From Calvatia gigantea (lineage: Eukaryota > Basidiomycota > Agaricomycetes > Agaricales > Lycoperdaceae): 64,000 nucleotides of DNA. Below, piece by piece: positions 60,374 through 64,000 of the stretch (positions are counted from its first letter, which is position 1; each line of letters begins with the position of its first letter). A model generated the notes under the pieces. That model made no database searches, was not told where the DNA came from, and saw only the letters and a list, made by a program, of their open reading frames with translations. A program made the translations under genes and the position numbers. Location of the stretch: assembly GCA_025093985.1 (NCBI GenBank), contig JACAAK010000011.1, forward strand, positions 248,001 to 312,000, given 5' to 3'.

Positions 60374-63137
60374 TTACGCGGCCTTAGACTGACGAGCAGT
60401 GGCGTTAGAGTCATCCGATCTTGTCAGTGAGGCTTCGGCTGGGGGTACAGGAGCTCCAGAGATCTCCGATGAGGGGTTTGGAGTGGTTGATGGGGCAACT
60501 GTGTCAGTTGCCTGGTCGATCGGGACGGTGTTGTCCGGGGCTATGTCCATAGTGTCGGGCCCGAATTCTTCATTACCGTCCTCCTTGATGGCGGATGGGT
60601 GAGGGACGATCATGATGGGGGGGTCGCATTGCATGTCCCCATTAGTTTCTGGCGGCACTGGTATGTCGATCATTTGACATGTCTGAGTTGGACCCGTCAC
60701 TAAGTGAGTGAAGTAGGGGGATTCCCCTATGAGAAGCCATCGGCCATCGCCATAGCCAATGTCCATTTGCTTTTCATCTTCTTCATGGGTCATTACCATG
60801 AGCCGGAGATTGTCTTCGTAGGTGGGATATCTCCACCCGTCCCATTCGGGGATGGCAGGGGGCATGCCAAACTCCTGGAGATGACGAAGATGTTCGTTGT
60901 CATGCTCATGAATGAGAGCGTTGTGGAGTGCGGACCCGGAGTACGAGTAGGCCATGAAGTGCAGGCCGTACAGATATGCATGGTCTATCCATGCAGGGGG
61001 GATCTGGTTGTAAACCATGGCCCCCATGATGTCGTTGAGAGAGATGTTCCCCTTAGAGTTCTCGGGGAGAATGGCACGCCGAATCGCGTACACTGGCCCA
61101 GGCTGCTCCTGGAATAGGGCAGTAGGGTTATTCTCATTGTATCATGCGATTGCGTCACGATACATGTTGGGGCTCGCCACGATAACGGCGAATCGTTGTT
61201 GGAATGATACATGTAGTTTGTGATCCTTGGGTGCGAGCAGCCTAAGAAGGCCATATCCAAAGGTGGATCGCCGATGAACACTGTACATGAAGTTGATGAC
61301 AGTCCCATTGGTGAAATTCTTCATCCCCGGATGGCCATGCAACATCATATGTTGCCCCATAGTATCGATGTGGAGCATTTCCACCATATCAGGCTGGCAC
61401 ACGCCTGCTCCCTTGTTCGGGTTGTTCTGGTTGCCCGTTAGGGCGCCACCATAATTCCGGTGCATGGGTGTATGGAAGTCGGCCCATGTAGGAGAGTCCG
61501 CAGGTATGTCGTTGTGTGCTCTCTCCTCGATGAAGCTGCTGTTTAATATGTACTGCATCACGCAGTCACGGAACCCAGGCATGGTTCTAGACGCAATGGT
61601 GTATAGCTCATAGAGAAGCGTATGCACTTCTAAACGGGTTTTTGCAGCATGATGGGTCCCGGCAACCACACTGCGAAGTTGGTCAACTTCATGTGGGTTC
61701 ATGGGCAGCCCTCGAGGGGCAGCGTGATATACTGCATGTCGGGGCTCATATCGGGGGCCGCGAGTCATGTCGGCCCTCGATTGTACCAATCCCGACCCCC
61801 CAGCGGCGACTATATTCGTTCGTGGAGAGTGATGCACTCTCCATGACAGCATGTAGCACATTTCATTATTGTGCTCAGTAACTCTGGTGCGTGTTTTGAT
61901 CATGCCCCATGTGTCGGGGATCCGGCCAGGGTCCCTGTGCACTTTCCGCTTGTGCTCCTTCTTCTGCTGTTCTGCCTTCCTGGCAGCCTTCTTGCGTTGT
62001 TGAGGAGTCATCTCCTCCGGGTCCTTGTTGTCATCACTTGATGCACCTGAGTCTGAGTCAGACTCATCGTACATGCTCCGTTTCTTTGTGGTTTTCTTTG
62101 ATTGTTCCAAACGATCATCCAGTTGGATTTGGGGAGGAGGAACCAGGGTTCCGGGAGCGGATACCCTTATTGGGTCCTCAAATGACCACCCTGGTGGTGC
62201 TGCCTCGGGTAGTGTTTCCGTTGGACGCGTTCCCTGCGGCTGTGTGTCGTCTGTCATTGGGATGTCCTCGTCTACATGGCTGTTGTCCCGTTCTACTGGT
62301 GGGGGCAGGTTTTTCTTCACCGGGGCCACGGTCGTTCGAGGCGTGGTGAGTGTATCACTCACCCTGGCTGGTTCTTGCAACTTGGGACGAGTCGTCCTGG
62401 ATGTCGGCAGTCCAGGGTTGCTTGTAGTGGGACGTGAGTAGGCGTCTGGTTTCCCGCTCTCGTATTCTGCCCTTGCAGCGCTATGTTGTGGTCTCGGCAG
62501 GGGAGCAAAGGCTCGCTCCATTAAGATCTTGACCTTGTCGCTGAGTCGTTTGTTCTCAGCTCATGCTGCGTCCAATACACCCAGGAGGTCCGTGATTACC
62601 ATCACACCGGCTTGATCTTCGAGGTTGAGGAACTCGACGAGGTTCTTGTCAATCCCGGCCTCAAGTAGACGAGATATTACCTCGTCATTTCGGGTGGTGG
62701 CAGGAGCATAGCTCCCCTGCCTGGAAGGTTGTGATGAGCTCGTGGCTGGTGGTGGGCTTCGCTCGCAATGCCGTTTCTTTCCTCTGGCTCCAGCGGATTG
62801 AGATGACGAGGAGTACTCCTCGTCATATGGTAATGGTGTGCTTGGTGGTGGTCTGTGAGGTCTACCCTGAGGTGGTTCGTATAATGACGATGTGTACCCG
62901 TCGTTGTATGACTGGTGTCATGGTGGAGGGCTGTATCGCCCGCCTTCTCTGAATTCTGGCGGCAGATATTGTGGTTGTCGTTGCTGAGGGGGTGGTTGGG
63001 TGTTCTGTTGGGAAGACAATTCTTCCCTTCTCCCCCCCCCTACTAGACCCTCGTCCAGGGTCTCCACGTCCACGTCCTTGTGTTCGTGATGGGCGGCGAG
63101 GTCCACTGTGACCGCGTGTTGGTGTGGCGGAGGACAT
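60374..63137 (-). pseudogene. Extra ORF (about 920 codons) between pol and 3' LTR of a Gypsy element
   Basis: Begins MSSATPTRGHSGPRRPSRTQ, an Arg/Gly-rich basic stretch, then Pro-rich sequence, a section with DEVISRLLEAGIDKNLVEFL (about 62680), a charged part with DSDSGASSDDNKDPEEMTPQ and basic KKAARKAEQQKKEHKRK, and then a folded-looking domain: GFRDCVMQYILNSSFIEER, ADFHTPMHRNYGGAL, HIDTMGQHMMLHGHPGMK, FGYGLLRLL, SLNDIMGAMVYNQIPPAW, FGMPPAIPEWDGWRYPTYED. It ends in an acidic, Ser/Thr-rich tail at 60374. Three TGA codons interrupt it (about 62921, 62558, 61145), each compatible with a CGA-to-TGA change, plus one frame change at a C9 run (63032-63040). I recognise no capsid, protease or zinc-knuckle signature. 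It could be a displaced gag-like gene or a novel accessory protein. Confidence 0.7.
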
Positions 63138-63317
63138 GGTTGTGCGGTGGAGAATGTGAGTTGTTGTAGAAAAACGGGTTCGGTGGTGGTTGTAAGTAAG
63201 GAGAAGGAATGAAAAAAGGCAGCTAATTCTGCCAAGGCCTCGTATTACCAAAGCTGATAGACTTTGGTTAGTTTTTCCTGACGGGACATAATCGTATGAC
63301 ACCTCTCCGAGGCACCG

Positions 63318-64000
63318 TCATTTCCTTTTCGGAAGCTGATTTACGCGGTGGACGCCGCACAATTCCAGATATCTGTCGAGGGCTGCCAATTTCTTGCAGA
63401 CCTCGTAAGGTTCCCAAGTGGTGTCTCCCAGACTCCACCTTACCTCGAATTCTAGTTTGTTGTGATTGTCACGACGGTGCGCTGTGATCTCGTCGACGAA
63501 CCATTCATGTTCGTCATTGAGACCAAAGTCATAGGGCTCAGGGGACGCCCTATTGGGGAATAACGCATCGTTTGACGCGATGAATGGTCTTAACAACCCT
63601 ACATGGAATGTAGGGTTGATCCTCCAGCTCGCCAGCACCGGCGGTAATTCTAGTGTGTATGTTGACACACTGGGATTCGCCCTTAGGACCTTATACAGTC
63701 CAATAAACTTGGGGCAGAGCTTTGACGCCCTGTTCTTAGGTAAATTGAGGTTCTTGGTGGACAAATACACCAAGTCCCCTTCCTTAATTGCGGGTTCGTC
63801 GCCCCGCTTTTTGTTTGCATTGAGCATTTGGAATGCTCTGGCTTCTATAATAGCGTCGTGTGCCTCAGCTAAGTTACCGAGTGCATTCTCAGCGAACGCT
63901 TTAATTCCCTTGGGAACGATTTTATCACTCCGTAACTCTCTAATCATAGAGGGCATATACCCTCCATTCAATTTGAATGGTGCATAACCGGTCGTGGCAG
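63318..64000 (-). mobile_element. Ty3/Gypsy chromovirus pol, 3' part (integrase C-terminus and chromodomain), partial
   Basis: The open frame runs in from the right edge (GYAPFKLNGGYMPSM at 63990-63945), matching the end of a Gypsy integrase core, then HDAIIEARAFQML, KEGDLVYLSTKNLNLPKNRA, SKLCPKFIGLYKVL and INPTFHVGLLRPF, all typical of the integrase C-terminal region. A chromodomain follows: EWFVDEITAHRRDNHNKLEF, FEVRWSLGDTTWEPYE. Stop at 63318. Chromodomains of this type target insertion to marked chromatin. Reverse transcriptase, RNase H and 5' LTR lie outside the window. No lesion in the visible part. Confidence 0.9.

Overview
The window reads as nuclear DNA of a basidiomycete fungus, most likely an Agaricomycete. 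Genes are split by many short GT-AG introns (about 50-65 nt). The gene content fits that group: a local P450 expansion, F-box-like genes, a DUF6533-type membrane protein and a Ty3/Gypsy chromovirus. Housekeeping genes (glucose-6-phosphate isomerase, CSN3, TRM44, eIF3g, prephenate dehydrogenase, an ammonium transporter) anchor the annotation. No rRNA, tRNA or CRISPR was recognised.

Layout. 1-1952: MFS transporter (minus, runs off the left edge). 4.1-12.5 kb: three tandem P450 copies (plus); the first and third carry clear lesions. 12.8-17.2 kb: CSN3 (minus) head-to-head with glucose-6-phosphate isomerase (plus). 17.4-21.1 kb: a divergent P450 and an isochorismatase-family hydrolase (minus). 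22.4-25.5 kb: an F-box-like protein with an acidic tail and a small neighbouring gene. 25.7-28.4 kb and 38.7-42.2 kb: two pairs of related short-chain dehydrogenases in opposite orientation. Between them lie a probable retroposon with a 15-bp target duplication, TRM44, a WrbA-type quinone reductase and a pogo-like MITE. 42.2-57.8 kb: DUF6533-type protein, ammonium transporter, transposase fragment, F-box remnant, putative mitochondrial protein, PLAC8 protein, then eIF3g and prephenate dehydrogenase head-to-head. 58.3-59.9 kb: an AT-rich ankyrin gene built of tandem exon-intron modules. Its upstream end abuts a 200-bp LTR belonging to a chromovirus that runs off the right edge and carries an extra ORF between pol and the 3' LTR.

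Many conserved genes contain single extra bases that break the frame, including genes expected to be essential. The likeliest reading is residual insertion errors in the assembly, so frame breaks alone should not be taken as proof of pseudogenes here. The genes do not form one clear pathway. The P450s, dehydrogenases and MFS pump resemble accessory or detoxification functions set among core genes. All spans for multi-exon genes include introns, and exon boundaries were inferred by eye from reading frame, splice signals and family knowledge.
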